Source: Nocardiopsis trehalosi NBRC 14201
Lineage (GTDB): Bacteria; Actinomycetota; Actinomycetes; Streptosporangiales; Streptosporangiaceae
NCBI RefSeq assembly: GCF_001552555.1
Contig: NZ_BCRK01000012.1
Location: 1 to 61,722, forward strand
DNA: 61,722 bases
Direction: 5' to 3'
Part shown: in pieces, positions 33,481-42,169 of the stretch
Layout of the letters: each line of letters begins with the position of its first letter
Numbering within the stretch: the first letter of the stretch is position 1
The notes under the pieces: model-generated
What the model saw: the letters and a program-made list of their open reading frames with translations, nothing else
The model's database searches: none
Told to the model about the DNA's origin: nothing
Position numbers and translations under genes: made by a program

Positions 33481-35951
33481 GTGCGGTCGGTCACCACCGT
33501 TGCGATCAGGTCGTTGGCGGAACGGAGCACCGGGGCGGCGGTGAGCTCCGCGGGGTCGATGTCGAGTGCGGTGCGGACGGTGAAGGCGCGGGTCTCGCCT
33601 GGGAGCAGGGTGACGAGCATGTCGTCGACCTCGGCGTCGTAGGCCACCCGGTCGGCGAGCAGGGCGACGTCGCGGGCGAAGGAGTCGGCGCGCACCTCGA
33701 CCCGGTAGCCGCCGGCCACGCGTTCGGCGGTGGCGGTGAGGGCGGGTTCGTAGGCGACGTGGCGGTCCTCGGCGAACAGGTGGACGGCGCGTGCGCCCCC
33801 GGCGGTGGCCACGAGCACCTCCCTGTTCGCATCCGCGGGCGTGAGCAGCGACGGGGCCGGTTCGAGCAGGGCGGCGGACCGCGGCGGCACGTCCAGGTCG
33901 AGTGTAGCGGCGTCCAGGACGGCGCCCGCGAGCGTGCGCCGCTCCAGGGCCGCGGTGCCGGACCAGGGTTCGGGGGAGTCGTTGACGGCGACGAGGACGG
34001 TGCGGCCGCCGCGCGGCTGGAAGGTGAGCAGGCGCGGGGCGTAGGCGCGGCGCAGCGCGTACCACAGGGGTTTGCGCCGCCCGTCGCCGTCGACGGCGGC
34101 CCAGGAGGTCACCGGCCAGCAGTCGTTGAGCTGCCACACCACCGCTCCGGCGGTCCGCGGCCACCAGGAGCGGAAGTGCTCGACGCCGAACGCCACGGCG
34201 CGGGCCTGGTTGAGCTGGGTGGCCCAGTGCCAGTCGGTGAAGGACTCCGGCACGGGCAGGTGCGGGGCGAGGCCGCGGTGGAGCTTGCCGTTGCCGTCCT
34301 CGGCCTTCTGGTGCAGCAGGAACCCGGGGGAGTCCGGGGTGAGCGGGTCGTCGTGGATCCAGTCGGTGAGGGTGGCCCAGGTGGGCGGCCCCTGGAAGCC
34401 GAACTCCGAGCAGAACCTCGGGACGTGGTCGCGGTAGGCGGTGTAGTCGAGCCGGTTCCACACCTCCCACTCGTGGCGGGTGCCGTGGTCGGCGTCGTTG
34501 GGGTGCACCTCGTCCAGCCCGAACCCGGGGCTGTAGGGGCTGCCCGCGCAGTAGAACCGGGTGGGGTCGAGTTCGGCGACGACGCGCGGCAGCAGGTCGG
34601 TGGCGTAGGAGAGCCCCCAGGTGCGGCCGGCCAGCTCCTCGCGCCACCCCCAGTCGCAGAACCCCCACAGGTTCTCGTTGCCGCCGTTCCACAGCGCCAG
34701 CGAGGCGTGCGAGGCGAGCCGGGCGACGTTCTCGCGCGCCTCGGCCTCGATCTCGCCGCGCAGCGGCTCGTCCTCGGCGTAGGCGGCGCAGGCGAACGGG
34801 AAGTCCTGCCAGACCAGGACGCCGCGCTCGTCGCACACGTCGTAGAAGTCCTCGGACTCGTAGACGCCGCCGCCCCACACCCGCAGCAGGTTCATGTTCG
34901 CGTCCACGGCCTGGCCGACGCGCCGGGCGACGCGGTCGCGGGTGACGCGGGTGAGGAAGTGGTCGTCGGGGATCCAGTTGGCGCCCTTGGCGAACACCGG
35001 GGTGCCGTTGACGACGATGGTGAACGGGGTGCCGATGTCGTCGGGGGCGGTGTCGACGGTGATCGTGCGGAACCCGATCCGGCGGGCCGCCGCGTCCAGT
35101 CCGCCGTCGGGCCCGGCGAGGGCGACGGCGAGGTCGTAGAGCGGCTGGTCGCCGTAGCCGGCCGGCCACCACAGGCGGGCGTCGGGGACCTCCACGGTGA
35201 GGACGGCGGAGGTGGCGCCCGGTGCGACCTCGGTGTGCGCCGCGTGCCCGCCGACCTCGGCGGTCAGCCGCAGGGCGGGCCCGCCGGGCGCGGCGCGCTC
35301 GATGTCGGCGTGCACCTCGACCCGGCCGGTGCCGTCGGCGCCGACGGTCACCAGTGGGCGCACCCCGGCCAGGCGGGCGGTGCGCCAGCGCTCCAGCCGG
35401 ACGGGCTTGTACACGCCCGCCGTCTGCAGGTCGGGCCCCCAGTCCCAGCCGAAGCTGCACGCCATCTTGCGGACGGCGTTGAACGGGTGGCCGTAGGCGC
35501 GCGGCCGGGCGCCGAGGGCCTGCTCGACCTCCTCCGCGTAGTCCAGGGCGGGGCGGAGGACGACGGTCAGCTCCTCGCCGCCGCCGCGCAGGGCGGGGCG
35601 GGCGTCGAACCGGTAGGAGCGGTGCATGTTGGCGGTGGTGCCGAGAAGCCGCCCGTTGAGGTGGACCGCGGCGACGGTGTCGAGCCCGTCGAAGGCGAGG
35701 TCGACGCGCTCGTCCGCCTCGGGCGGGGGAGCGTCGAAGGCGAGGGTGTAGGTCCAGGTGGCGCGGTGCGTCCAGGTGAGCCGCTCCTCGGCCCGGTCGA
35801 GGTAGGGGTCGGGGATGAGTCCGGCCCGCAGCAGGTCGAGGTGGGCGCTGCCGGGGACCTCGGCGGGCACGGGGCGCCCCGCGATGTGGGCGGGGGCGCC
35901 GTCGGCGGCGGTCGTCAGCCGCCAGCCGTCGTGCAGGGTCTGACGGATCAT
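33477..35951 (-). CDS. Beta-mannosidase, GH2
   Basis: Releases mannose from the non-reducing ends of beta-manno-oligosaccharides in the cytoplasm (no signal peptide). The 824-residue length is typical for GH2 mannosidases. An N-terminal jelly-roll (~10-180) carries HRATWTYTLAFD. It is followed by an Ig-like domain and a TIM barrel (~290-620), with acid/base Glu in LWNGGNENLWGF and nucleophile Glu in RFCSEFGFQGPP. Specificity for mannose is supported by AKGANWIPDDHF and RVWGGGVYES. ATG at 35951 with AGGAGGATC upstream. Its promoter carries the 30-bp box shared with the importer operon. First gene of the operon. Confidence 0.93.
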   Translation of the reverse strand: MIRQTLHDGWRLTTAADGAPAHIAGRPVPAEVPGSAHLDLLRAGLIPDPYLDRAEERLTWTHRATWTYTLAFDAPPPEADERVDLAFDGLDTVAAVHLNGRLLGTTANMHRSYRFDARPALRGGGEELTVVLRPALDYAEEVEQALGARPRAYGHPFNAVRKMACSFGWDWGPDLQTAGVYKPVRLERWRTARLAGVRPLVTVGADGTGRVEVHADIERAAPGGPALRLTAEVGGHAAHTEVAPGATSAVLTVEVPDARLWWPAGYGDQPLYDLAVALAGPDGGLDAAARRIGFRTITVDTAPDDIGTPFTIVVNGTPVFAKGANWIPDDHFLTRVTRDRVARRVGQAVDANMNLLRVWGGGVYESEDFYDVCDERGVLVWQDFPFACAAYAEDEPLRGEIEAEARENVARLASHASLALWNGGNENLWGFCDWGWREELAGRTWGLSYATDLLPRVVAELDPTRFYCAGSPYSPGFGLDEVHPNDADHGTRHEWEVWNRLDYTAYRDHVPRFCSEFGFQGPPTWATLTDWIHDDPLTPDSPGFLLHQKAEDGNGKLHRGLAPHLPVPESFTDWHWATQLNQARAVAFGVEHFRSWWPRTAGAVVWQLNDCWPVTSWAAVDGDGRRKPLWYALRRAYAPRLLTFQPRGGRTVLVAVNDSPEPWSGTAALERRTLAGAVLDAATLDLDVPPRSAALLEPAPSLLTPADANREVLVATAGGARAVHLFAEDRHVAYEPALTATAERVAGGYRVEVRADSFARDVALLADRVAYDAEVDDMLVTLLPGETRAFTVRTALDIDPAELTAAPVLRSANDLIATVVTDRT

Positions 35952-36036
35952 CCGATCCTCCTGGGTCGGGGGGTGCCCCGTGCGGTGCGGCGGTCGGGGC
36001 GCTGGTGTGCCGGGAACGCGAGCGGTATCGTTCAGG

Positions 36037-36066
36037 ATTCTTACGCCAGTGAACAAAGTAAGTCAA
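36037..36066 (-). promoter_or_regulatory. Promoter-operator of the mannosidase operon (shared 30-bp box)
   Basis: On the minus strand, -35 TTGACT (36066-36061) and -10 TAAGAA (36043-36038) are 17 bp apart. The spacer contains TTTGTTCA. The 30 bases match the importer promoter at 25 positions. The implied transcript start is about 80 bases before the mannosidase ATG. The right half TGAACAA is one arm of the ROK-like palindrome seen in full at the importer promoter. Confidence 0.75.
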
Positions 36067-36103
36067 CCGACGCGTACGTCCTGCACAGCGAGGAGCCCCC
36101 ACT

Positions 36104-38305
36104 GTGGCACCGGCCGTCTCCCCACCCCCGCCCGACACCGTCCACCTGCGCGCCGCCGGAACCGGGCTGGTGCTCGACCTGTCCGGCGGCACCCTGCCGC
36201 GGGTGCTCCACTGGGGGGCCGACCTCGGCCCGCTCGACCCCCGCGCGGCCGCCGACCTGCGGCTCGCCCGCAGCCCCCAGCCCATCGGGTACTCCGTCGA
36301 CGGACCGGTGGAGGTGGCGGTGCTCCCCGAGCAGTCGGCGGGCTGGCTCGGCACCCCCGGCCTGGCCGGCAACCGCGGCGGCACCGCCTTCTCCCCGGCC
36401 TTCCGCGTGACCGCGGTCGACACCGACGTCCCGGCCGACCCGGCCGCCCCCGACGGCGGCGCGGGCGGCCGGGTGGCCGTCCGCGCCGAGGACCCCGACG
36501 CGGGGCTCGCCCTGGACATCGAGGTCGAGATGTGCCCGGCCGGCCTGGTCCGCGTGCGCGCCCGCGTCACCAACCTCGGCACCACCCCGTTCACCGTCGA
36601 CGCCCTCCAGCCCACCCTGCCGGTCCCGCCCGAGGCCGTCGAACTCCTCGACTTCACCGGCCGCCACCTGCGCGAGCGCAGCCCGCAGCGCACCGCCTTC
36701 ACCCACGGGCTGCGCGTCCGCGAGAACCGCACCGGGCGCACCGGGTTCGACTCCGCGTTCCTGCTCGCCGCCGGCACCGCCGGGTTCGGCGCCCGCTCCG
36801 GCGAGGTCTGGGCGGTGCACACGGCCTGGTCCGGCAACTCCCGCACCTTCGCCGAACGCACCTACCACGCCGTGTCCCTGCTCGGCGGCGGCGAACTCCT
36901 GCTCTCCGGCGAGGTCGAACTGGGGCCCGGCGACGCCTACGCCTCCCCCTGGCTCTACGCCGCCCACGGCACCGGCCTCGACCGGGTGTCCGCCCGGTTC
37001 CACACCCACCTGCGCGCCCGCCCGCACCACCCCGCCCGCCCCCGCCCGGTCGTCGCCAACACCTGGGAGGCGGTCTACTTCGACCACGACCTCGACCGGC
37101 TGCGCGCCCTCGCCGACGCCGCCGCCGCGGTCGGCGCCGAGCGGTTCGTGCTGGACGACGGGTGGTTCGGCGGCCGCCGCGACGACCGGCGCGCCCTCGG
37201 CGACTGGTACGTCTCCGACGAGGCGTGGCCCGACGGCCTGGCCCCGCTCACCGACCACGTCACCGCGCTCGGCATGGAGTTCGGCCTGTGGGTGGAGCCG
37301 GAGATGGTCAACGAGGACTCCGAGCTGGCCCGCGCCCACCCCGAGTGGATCATGGCGCCCGCGCCCGGCCGGCTGCCCGGCCGCGCCCGCTCCCAGCAGG
37401 TCCTCGACCTCGCCGACCCCGGCGCGTTCGCCCACCTCCTGGACCGCCTCGACGCCCTCCTCACCGCGCACCCCATCGCCTACCTCAAGTGGGACCACAA
37501 CCGCGACCTGGTCGAGGCCGGGCACCGGCGCACCGGGCGGGCCGGCGTCCACGGCCAGACCCTCGCCGCCTACCGGCTGATGGACGAACTGCGCCGCCGC
37601 CACCCCGGGCTGGAGATCGAGTCGTGCTCCTCCGGCGGCGGCCGGGTCGACCTGGAGGTCCTGCAGCGCACCGACCGGGTGTGGACCTCCGACTGCATCG
37701 ACGCCCTGGAGCGCCGGCAGATCCAGCGGTGGACCTCCGCCCTCATCCCCCTGGAGCTGATGGCCGCGCACGTCGGCGCCCCGACCGCGCACACCACCGA
37801 CCGCCGCCACGAACTGGACTTCCGGGCCGGCACCGCGCTGTTCGGCCACTTCGGCATCGAATGGGACCTGACCCGCGCCACCCCCGCCGAACGCGACCGG
37901 CTCGCCGCCTGGGTGGCGCTCTACAAGGAACTGCGCGGCCTGCTGCACACCGGGACGGCCGTGCACGCCGACCACCCCGACCCCGCCTACCGGGTGCACG
38001 GGGTCGTGGCCGCCGACGGGGCCGAGGCGGTCTACGCGATCGCCGCCGTGGCGACCTCGGCGAACTACCCCACCGGCCCCGTGCGGCTGCCCGGCCTCGA
38101 CCCCGACGCCGTCTACCACGTGGTGCCCCAGCCGCCCGCCGACACCTGCGACGGCAACGCCGCCCGCTGGGGCGTCCCCCTGCCGTGGTGGACCCCCCAG
38201 GGGGTCCGCCTGCCCGGCCGGGTGCTCGCCACCGCGGGGCTCCAGGCGCCGGTGCTGTTCCCCGAACGCCTGGTCCTGCTGCGCGCGCGGCGGACCACCG
38301 GGTGA
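36104..38305 (+). CDS. Alpha-galactosidase, GH36
   Basis: Removes alpha-1,6-galactose side chains from galactomannan oligosaccharides or raffinose-type sugars. At 733 residues it has the GH36 layout: N-terminal beta-sandwich (~1-290), catalytic barrel (~300-620) and C-terminal beta domain. The nucleophile Asp lies in YLKWDHNRDLVEAG and the acid/base Asp in VWTSDCIDALERRQI. Also seen are RFVLDDGWFGGRR and FGLWVEPEMVNEDS. No signal peptide. GTG at 36104 behind GAGGAG. Divergent from the beta-mannosidase, so both probably answer to the same operator. Confidence 0.93.
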   Translation: MAPAVSPPPPDTVHLRAAGTGLVLDLSGGTLPRVLHWGADLGPLDPRAAADLRLARSPQPIGYSVDGPVEVAVLPEQSAGWLGTPGLAGNRGGTAFSPAFRVTAVDTDVPADPAAPDGGAGGRVAVRAEDPDAGLALDIEVEMCPAGLVRVRARVTNLGTTPFTVDALQPTLPVPPEAVELLDFTGRHLRERSPQRTAFTHGLRVRENRTGRTGFDSAFLLAAGTAGFGARSGEVWAVHTAWSGNSRTFAERTYHAVSLLGGGELLLSGEVELGPGDAYASPWLYAAHGTGLDRVSARFHTHLRARPHHPARPRPVVANTWEAVYFDHDLDRLRALADAAAAVGAERFVLDDGWFGGRRDDRRALGDWYVSDEAWPDGLAPLTDHVTALGMEFGLWVEPEMVNEDSELARAHPEWIMAPAPGRLPGRARSQQVLDLADPGAFAHLLDRLDALLTAHPIAYLKWDHNRDLVEAGHRRTGRAGVHGQTLAAYRLMDELRRRHPGLEIESCSSGGGRVDLEVLQRTDRVWTSDCIDALERRQIQRWTSALIPLELMAAHVGAPTAHTTDRRHELDFRAGTALFGHFGIEWDLTRATPAERDRLAAWVALYKELRGLLHTGTAVHADHPDPAYRVHGVVAADGAEAVYAIAAVATSANYPTGPVRLPGLDPDAVYHVVPQPPADTCDGNAARWGVPLPWWTPQGVRLPGRVLATAGLQAPVLFPERLVLLRARRTTG

Positions 38306-38311
38306 CGCGGG

Positions 38312-38349
38312 CGCGGCCGGGGCGCGCCGCGCGGCGCGCCCCGGCCGCG
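38312..38349. terminator. 38-bp perfect palindromic bidirectional terminator
   Basis: Two 19-base arms, the left starting CGCGGCCGGGGCGCGCC, are perfect reverse complements with no loop bases. It lies exactly in the 52-base space between convergent alpha-galactosidase and OppF-type genes. Confidence 0.8.
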
Positions 38350-38357
38350 GTCGCCGG

Positions 38358-39269
38358 TCAGCCGTCCGGGACGCCCGCCGGAGCGGGCGCGGGCGTCCCG
38401 TCGGGCCCGGTCCAGCGGCCCGCCCGGTGGTCGTAGGACAGCCCCCCGGCGTCCAGGGCGCCGCCGTCGGCGGCCGGCGCCGCCCGGGGCCGGCCGCGCG
38501 CCTCCGGGTCGGGGGCGGCCGCCGCGAGCAGCCGGGTGTAGGGGTGGCGCGGGGAGAGGATGACGTCGTCGGCGGGGCCGCGCTCCACCACCCGGCCGCC
38601 GCGCATCACCAGGACGTCGTCGGAGAAGTGCCGCGCCGTCGCCAGGTCGTGGGTGATGTAGAGGACCGCCAGGCCGTCCTCGCGCTGCAGCCGCGCCAGC
38701 AGGTTGAGCACCCCCAGCCGGATGGACACGTCCAGCATCGACACCGGCTCGTCGGCCACCACCACCCGCGCCCCCGGGGCGAGCGCGCGGGCGATCGCCA
38801 CCCGCTGCCGCTGCCCGCCCGACAGCTCGTGCGGGCGCCGCCCGGCCAGGTCGGGCGGCAGGTTCACCCGCTCCAGCAGCCGCGCCGCGGCGCCCCGGGC
38901 GTCCGCGCGGCCCGCCGCCCGGCCGTGCAGCAGCAGCGGGCGCACCAGGTGGTGCTCCACGGTGTGGAACGGGTTGAGGGACGCGAACGGGTCCTGGAAC
39001 ACCATCTGCACGTGGTCGCGGTAGGCCCGGCCGGACACCGGCCGGCCGTCGGGCCCGGTGGCGGTGACCGTCCCCGCGGTGGGCCGCTCCAGGCGGGCGA
39101 TCATCCGGGCGACGGTCGACTTGCCCGACCCCGACGCGCCCACCAGGGCGACGGTCCGCCCGGGCACCAGGGTGAACGACACGCGGTCGACCGCGCGCAG
39201 CGTGGTCCGGCGCAGCCCGGAGCGGTGCGGGAAGTCCTTCACCAGGTCGCGGACCTCAAGCGTGGTCAT
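38358..39269 (-). CDS. Opp/Dpp-type ABC transporter ATPase (OppF-like)
   Basis: The second ATPase of the oligosaccharide importer. It has 303 residues: Walker A VGASGSGKST, Q-loop MVFQDPFASLNP, ABC signature HELSGGQRQRVAIARAL, Walker B VVVADEPVSMLD and switch His YITHDLATAR. The C-terminal extension after ~240 (PRHPYTRLLAAAAP) is typical of Opp/Dpp ATPases. Last gene of the five-gene operon. Its ATG overlaps the end of the upstream ATPase by 14 bases. Confidence 0.93.
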   Translation of the reverse strand: MTTLEVRDLVKDFPHRSGLRRTTLRAVDRVSFTLVPGRTVALVGASGSGKSTVARMIARLERPTAGTVTATGPDGRPVSGRAYRDHVQMVFQDPFASLNPFHTVEHHLVRPLLLHGRAAGRADARGAAARLLERVNLPPDLAGRRPHELSGGQRQRVAIARALAPGARVVVADEPVSMLDVSIRLGVLNLLARLQREDGLAVLYITHDLATARHFSDDVLVMRGGRVVERGPADDVILSPRHPYTRLLAAAAPDPEARGRPRAAPAADGGALDAGGLSYDHRAGRWTGPDGTPAPAPAGVPDG

Positions 39270-40182
39270 CGTGGCCTCCCGGGGCGGGGTCGGCGGACGG
39301 GTCGGCGGGGGCGCCCGAGCGCACGAACGCGCCCCGGTCGCCGGTCAGGCTGGGGAAGGAGCCCAGCAGGCGGCGCGTGTAGGCGTGGGCCGGCCGCCGG
39401 TACACCTCTTCGGCGGCGGCGTACTCCACGACCTCGCCGTCGAGCATGACCGCGATGCGGTCGCTCAGCTCCAGCAGCAGCGGCAGGTCGTGGGTGATGA
39501 GGACGACGGCGTAACCCATCTCGTCGCGCAGCCGCAGCACCTCGTCGAGGATGCCGCGCTGCACGACCACGTCGAGCGCTGTGGTGGGCTCGTCCATGAG
39601 GACGACCTGCGGCTCCAGCAGCAGCGCCATCGCGATCATCACCCGCTGGCGCATCCCGCCGGAGAACTCGTGCGGGAAGCCGTCCATCCGCGCCGGGTCG
39701 ACCCCGACCAGCTCCAGCACCTCCGCGCAGCGGGCGCGGCGGGCGCGCCGCCGCATCCGCGGCTCATGGGTGGTGAGCACGTCCTCCAGCTGGGCCCGGA
39801 CGGAGATCACCGGGTTGAGGGCGTTCATCGCCCCCTGGAAGACCATGGACAGCTTGGCCCACCGGAACCGGCGCAGCTCCTCGCGGTCCAGGGCGAGCAG
39901 GTCGATGTCGGTGCCGTCGCGGTCGTGGAAGGTGACCGCGCCCGACACCACCTCGGCGGGCGGGCGGTGCAGCCGGTTGACCGCGTAGGCCAGGGTGGTC
40001 TTGCCGCACCCGGACTCCCCGGCCAGGCCGAGGATCTCGCCGCGGTGCAGGGTGAGCGACACGTCGCGGACGGCGCGCACCTCCGGTTCCACCCGGTACA
40101 CCACGTTGAGCCGGTCGACGGTGAGGACGGGGGAGCCCGCGGCCGGTCCGCCGCCGGGCCGGGGCCGGGTATCGGTGCTCAT
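39256..40182 (-). CDS. Opp/Dpp-type ABC transporter ATPase (OppD-like)
   Basis: The first ATPase of the importer, 308 residues. Walker A LAGESGCGKTT, signature HEFSGGMRQRVMIAMAL, Walker B VVLMDEPTTALD and switch His LITHDLPLLL. The C-terminal RRPAHAYTRRLLGSFP is the usual OppD tail. The ATG at 40182 overlaps the permease stop (ATGA), which selects it over longer frames. Pairs with the OppF-like protein as a heterodimer. Confidence 0.93.
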   Translation of the reverse strand: MSTDTRPRPGGGPAAGSPVLTVDRLNVVYRVEPEVRAVRDVSLTLHRGEILGLAGESGCGKTTLAYAVNRLHRPPAEVVSGAVTFHDRDGTDIDLLALDREELRRFRWAKLSMVFQGAMNALNPVISVRAQLEDVLTTHEPRMRRRARRARCAEVLELVGVDPARMDGFPHEFSGGMRQRVMIAMALLLEPQVVLMDEPTTALDVVVQRGILDEVLRLRDEMGYAVVLITHDLPLLLELSDRIAVMLDGEVVEYAAAEEVYRRPAHAYTRRLLGSFPSLTGDRGAFVRSGAPADPSADPAPGGHDDHA

Positions 40183-41156
40183 GCGGCGGCGCTCCTCGCT
40201 CGGCGGCGCGCGGCGCGGCGCGGGGCCGCGACGCGCAGCCGCGGGTCGATGATCTCGTCGATGCTGAAGTTGATGAGGGACAGGCCGCAGCCGAACAGCG
40301 CGATCAGCAGGCCCGGCGGGACGAACCACCACCACGCGCCCTGCTGCAGCGCGAACCCGTTCTGCGCGTAGAACAGCATGGTGCCGAGGGTGGCGGAGTC
40401 GGAGGCGCCCAGCCCGAGGAAGGACAGCCCGGCCTCGGTCAGGATGGCGGCGATGACGGCGTAGACGAACTGCGACGCCAGCACCGGCAGCAGGTTGGGC
40501 AGGATCTCCACGCCCACGATGCGCCACGGCCGCTCCCCGGCCACGCGCGCCGCGGCGACGTAGTCGCGGGTGCGCAGCGACAGGGTCTGGGCGCGCAGCA
40601 CGCGGGCCGACGCCGCCCACCCGGTGGCGGCGAGGACGAGGGCGATCGTCCACCAGCCCCGCTGCTCGGCGGGCACGATGGCGGACACCACGATCACCAG
40701 CGGCAGGCTCGGGATGACCAGCATGACGTTGGCGGCCAGCGACGACAGCTCGTCGACCACCCCGCCCAGGTAGCCGCCGAGGATGCCGAACAGCCCCGAC
40801 AGCAGGGTGGCGAGGACCCCCACGAGCAGGCCGATGCGGACCGACCCCCGGGTGGCGTGGGCGAGCTGGGCGAACACGTCCTGGCCGGTCTCGGTGGTAC
40901 CCAGCAGGTAGCCGCCGCCGGGCGGGGTCAGGCCGCGGTCGTCGATCGCGCTCGGGTCGCCGACCAGGAACGGGCCGATCACCCCGAACAGGGTGACGGC
41001 GGCCACCAGGAGCAGGCCGACGCCCAGGCGCGGGGTCCAGCGCGGCAGCAGCGACCGGGCGCCGCCGCGCGGGCGGCCGCCGGGGGCGGCGGCCGGGGCG
41101 TCCTCGGGGACGGGGACGTCGCCGGTCGCCTGGGTGAGCGGGCTGAGGTTGGTCAT
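40179..41156 (-). CDS. Opp/Dpp-type ABC permease (OppC/DppC-like)
   Basis: Inner-membrane permease of the importer, 325 residues, about six helices (first at RLGVGLLLVAAVTLFGVIG). The ATPase-contacting EAA loop is YVAAARVAGERPWRIVGVEI. The helix-rich end with FLGLGASDSATLGTML is typical of DppC. ATG at 41156, 14 bases after the DppB-like gene. The C-terminal Arg-rich tail (RRAARRRARSAAA) is cytoplasmic. Confidence 0.92.
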   Translation of the reverse strand: MTNLSPLTQATGDVPVPEDAPAAAPGGRPRGGARSLLPRWTPRLGVGLLLVAAVTLFGVIGPFLVGDPSAIDDRGLTPPGGGYLLGTTETGQDVFAQLAHATRGSVRIGLLVGVLATLLSGLFGILGGYLGGVVDELSSLAANVMLVIPSLPLVIVVSAIVPAEQRGWWTIALVLAATGWAASARVLRAQTLSLRTRDYVAAARVAGERPWRIVGVEILPNLLPVLASQFVYAVIAAILTEAGLSFLGLGASDSATLGTMLFYAQNGFALQQGAWWWFVPPGLLIALFGCGLSLINFSIDEIIDPRLRVAAPRRAARRRARSAAA

Positions 41157-41170
41157 GGGTGCGGCTCCTC

Positions 41171-42169
41171 TCAGTCGCGCGCCCGCGTGCGGGGGTCGAT
41201 GACGCCGTACAGCAGGTCGACGAGCAGGTTGGCGCCCAGCACCGCGACCGTGATGACCAGGAAGATCCCCTGCATCAGGGCGTAGTCGTTGTACTGGACC
41301 GCCATCAGCAGCCGGGACCCGATGCCGGGGTAGGAGAACACCTGCTCGGTGACGATGGAGCCGGAGACCACGAACCCCAGCGACACCGCGAACCCGGCGA
41401 AGGACGGCAGCACCGCGTTGCGCGCCGCGTAGCGCACCATGACGCGCGAGCCGCGCAGGCCCTTGGCCTCGGCGGTGGTGACGTGGTCGTCGGAGACCGT
41501 CGACACCATCATGTTGCGCATCCCCAGCAGCCACCCGCCGACCGAGGAGAGCACGATCGTCAGCGCCGGCAGGGTCCCGTGGTAGACCGCCGACACGATG
41601 AAGTCGGCGTTCCAGCCGGGGATGAGCGCCACGTCGTAGCCGCCCAGCAGCGGGAACCAGCGCAGGGTGGAGGCCAGCAGCGCCGCGAGCAGCAGGGCCA
41701 GCCAGAAGTAGGGCACCGCCGCCAGGGCGGTGGTGGCGGGCACGAGCGCGTCGACCCAGGTGCCGCGCCGCCAGCCGGCCAGCGCCCCCAGGCCCACGCC
41801 CAGGGCGAAGGAGATCACCGTCGACAGGCCCACCAGGACGACCGTCCACGGCAGGGACTGGGCGATGACCTCCGACACCGGTGTGGGGAACACGCTCACC
41901 GAGATCCCCAGGTCGCCGCGGGCGAGGTTGCCCAGGTAGGCGGTGTACTGGTTCCACAGCGGCTCGTCGGAGCCGGTGCCCAGCATGAGTTCGAAGGCGC
42001 GCCGGGTGGCCGGGTCGACGTTGCCGCCCCGCTGGGCCAGCCGCGCCATCAGGGTGTCCACCGGGTTGCCGGGCAGCAGCCGGGGGAGCAGGAAGTTCAG
42101 GGTCACCGCCGCCCACAGGGCGACCAGGTAGAACCCGAGCTTGCGGACGTAGTACCTCACCGCGCTCAC
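41171..42169 (-). CDS. Opp/Dpp-type ABC permease (OppB/DppB-like)
   Basis: The partner permease, 332 residues with six helices. N-terminus YYVRKLGFYLVALWAAVTLN, conserved LLPGNPVDTLMARL and EAA loop TTAEAKGLRGSRVMVRYA. The start is either the GTG at 42169, which overlaps the binding-protein stop as GTGA, or the GTG at 42160. I prefer the overlapping one. It follows the binding-protein gene directly. Confidence 0.92.
   Translation of the reverse strand: MSAVRYYVRKLGFYLVALWAAVTLNFLLPRLLPGNPVDTLMARLAQRGGNVDPATRRAFELMLGTGSDEPLWNQYTAYLGNLARGDLGISVSVFPTPVSEVIAQSLPWTVVLVGLSTVISFALGVGLGALAGWRRGTWVDALVPATTALAAVPYFWLALLLAALLASTLRWFPLLGGYDVALIPGWNADFIVSAVYHGTLPALTIVLSSVGGWLLGMRNMMVSTVSDDHVTTAEAKGLRGSRVMVRYAARNAVLPSFAGFAVSLGFVVSGSIVTEQVFSYPGIGSRLLMAVQYNDYALMQGIFLVITVAVLGANLLVDLLYGVIDPRTRARD

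Noticed and set aside
32602-36861. A 1419-codon frame that would fuse the LacI sensor to an upstream N-terminus
   Set aside because: The upstream part is a shadow of the mannosidase and gives no HTH or other domain. The ATGA overlap marks the true start.
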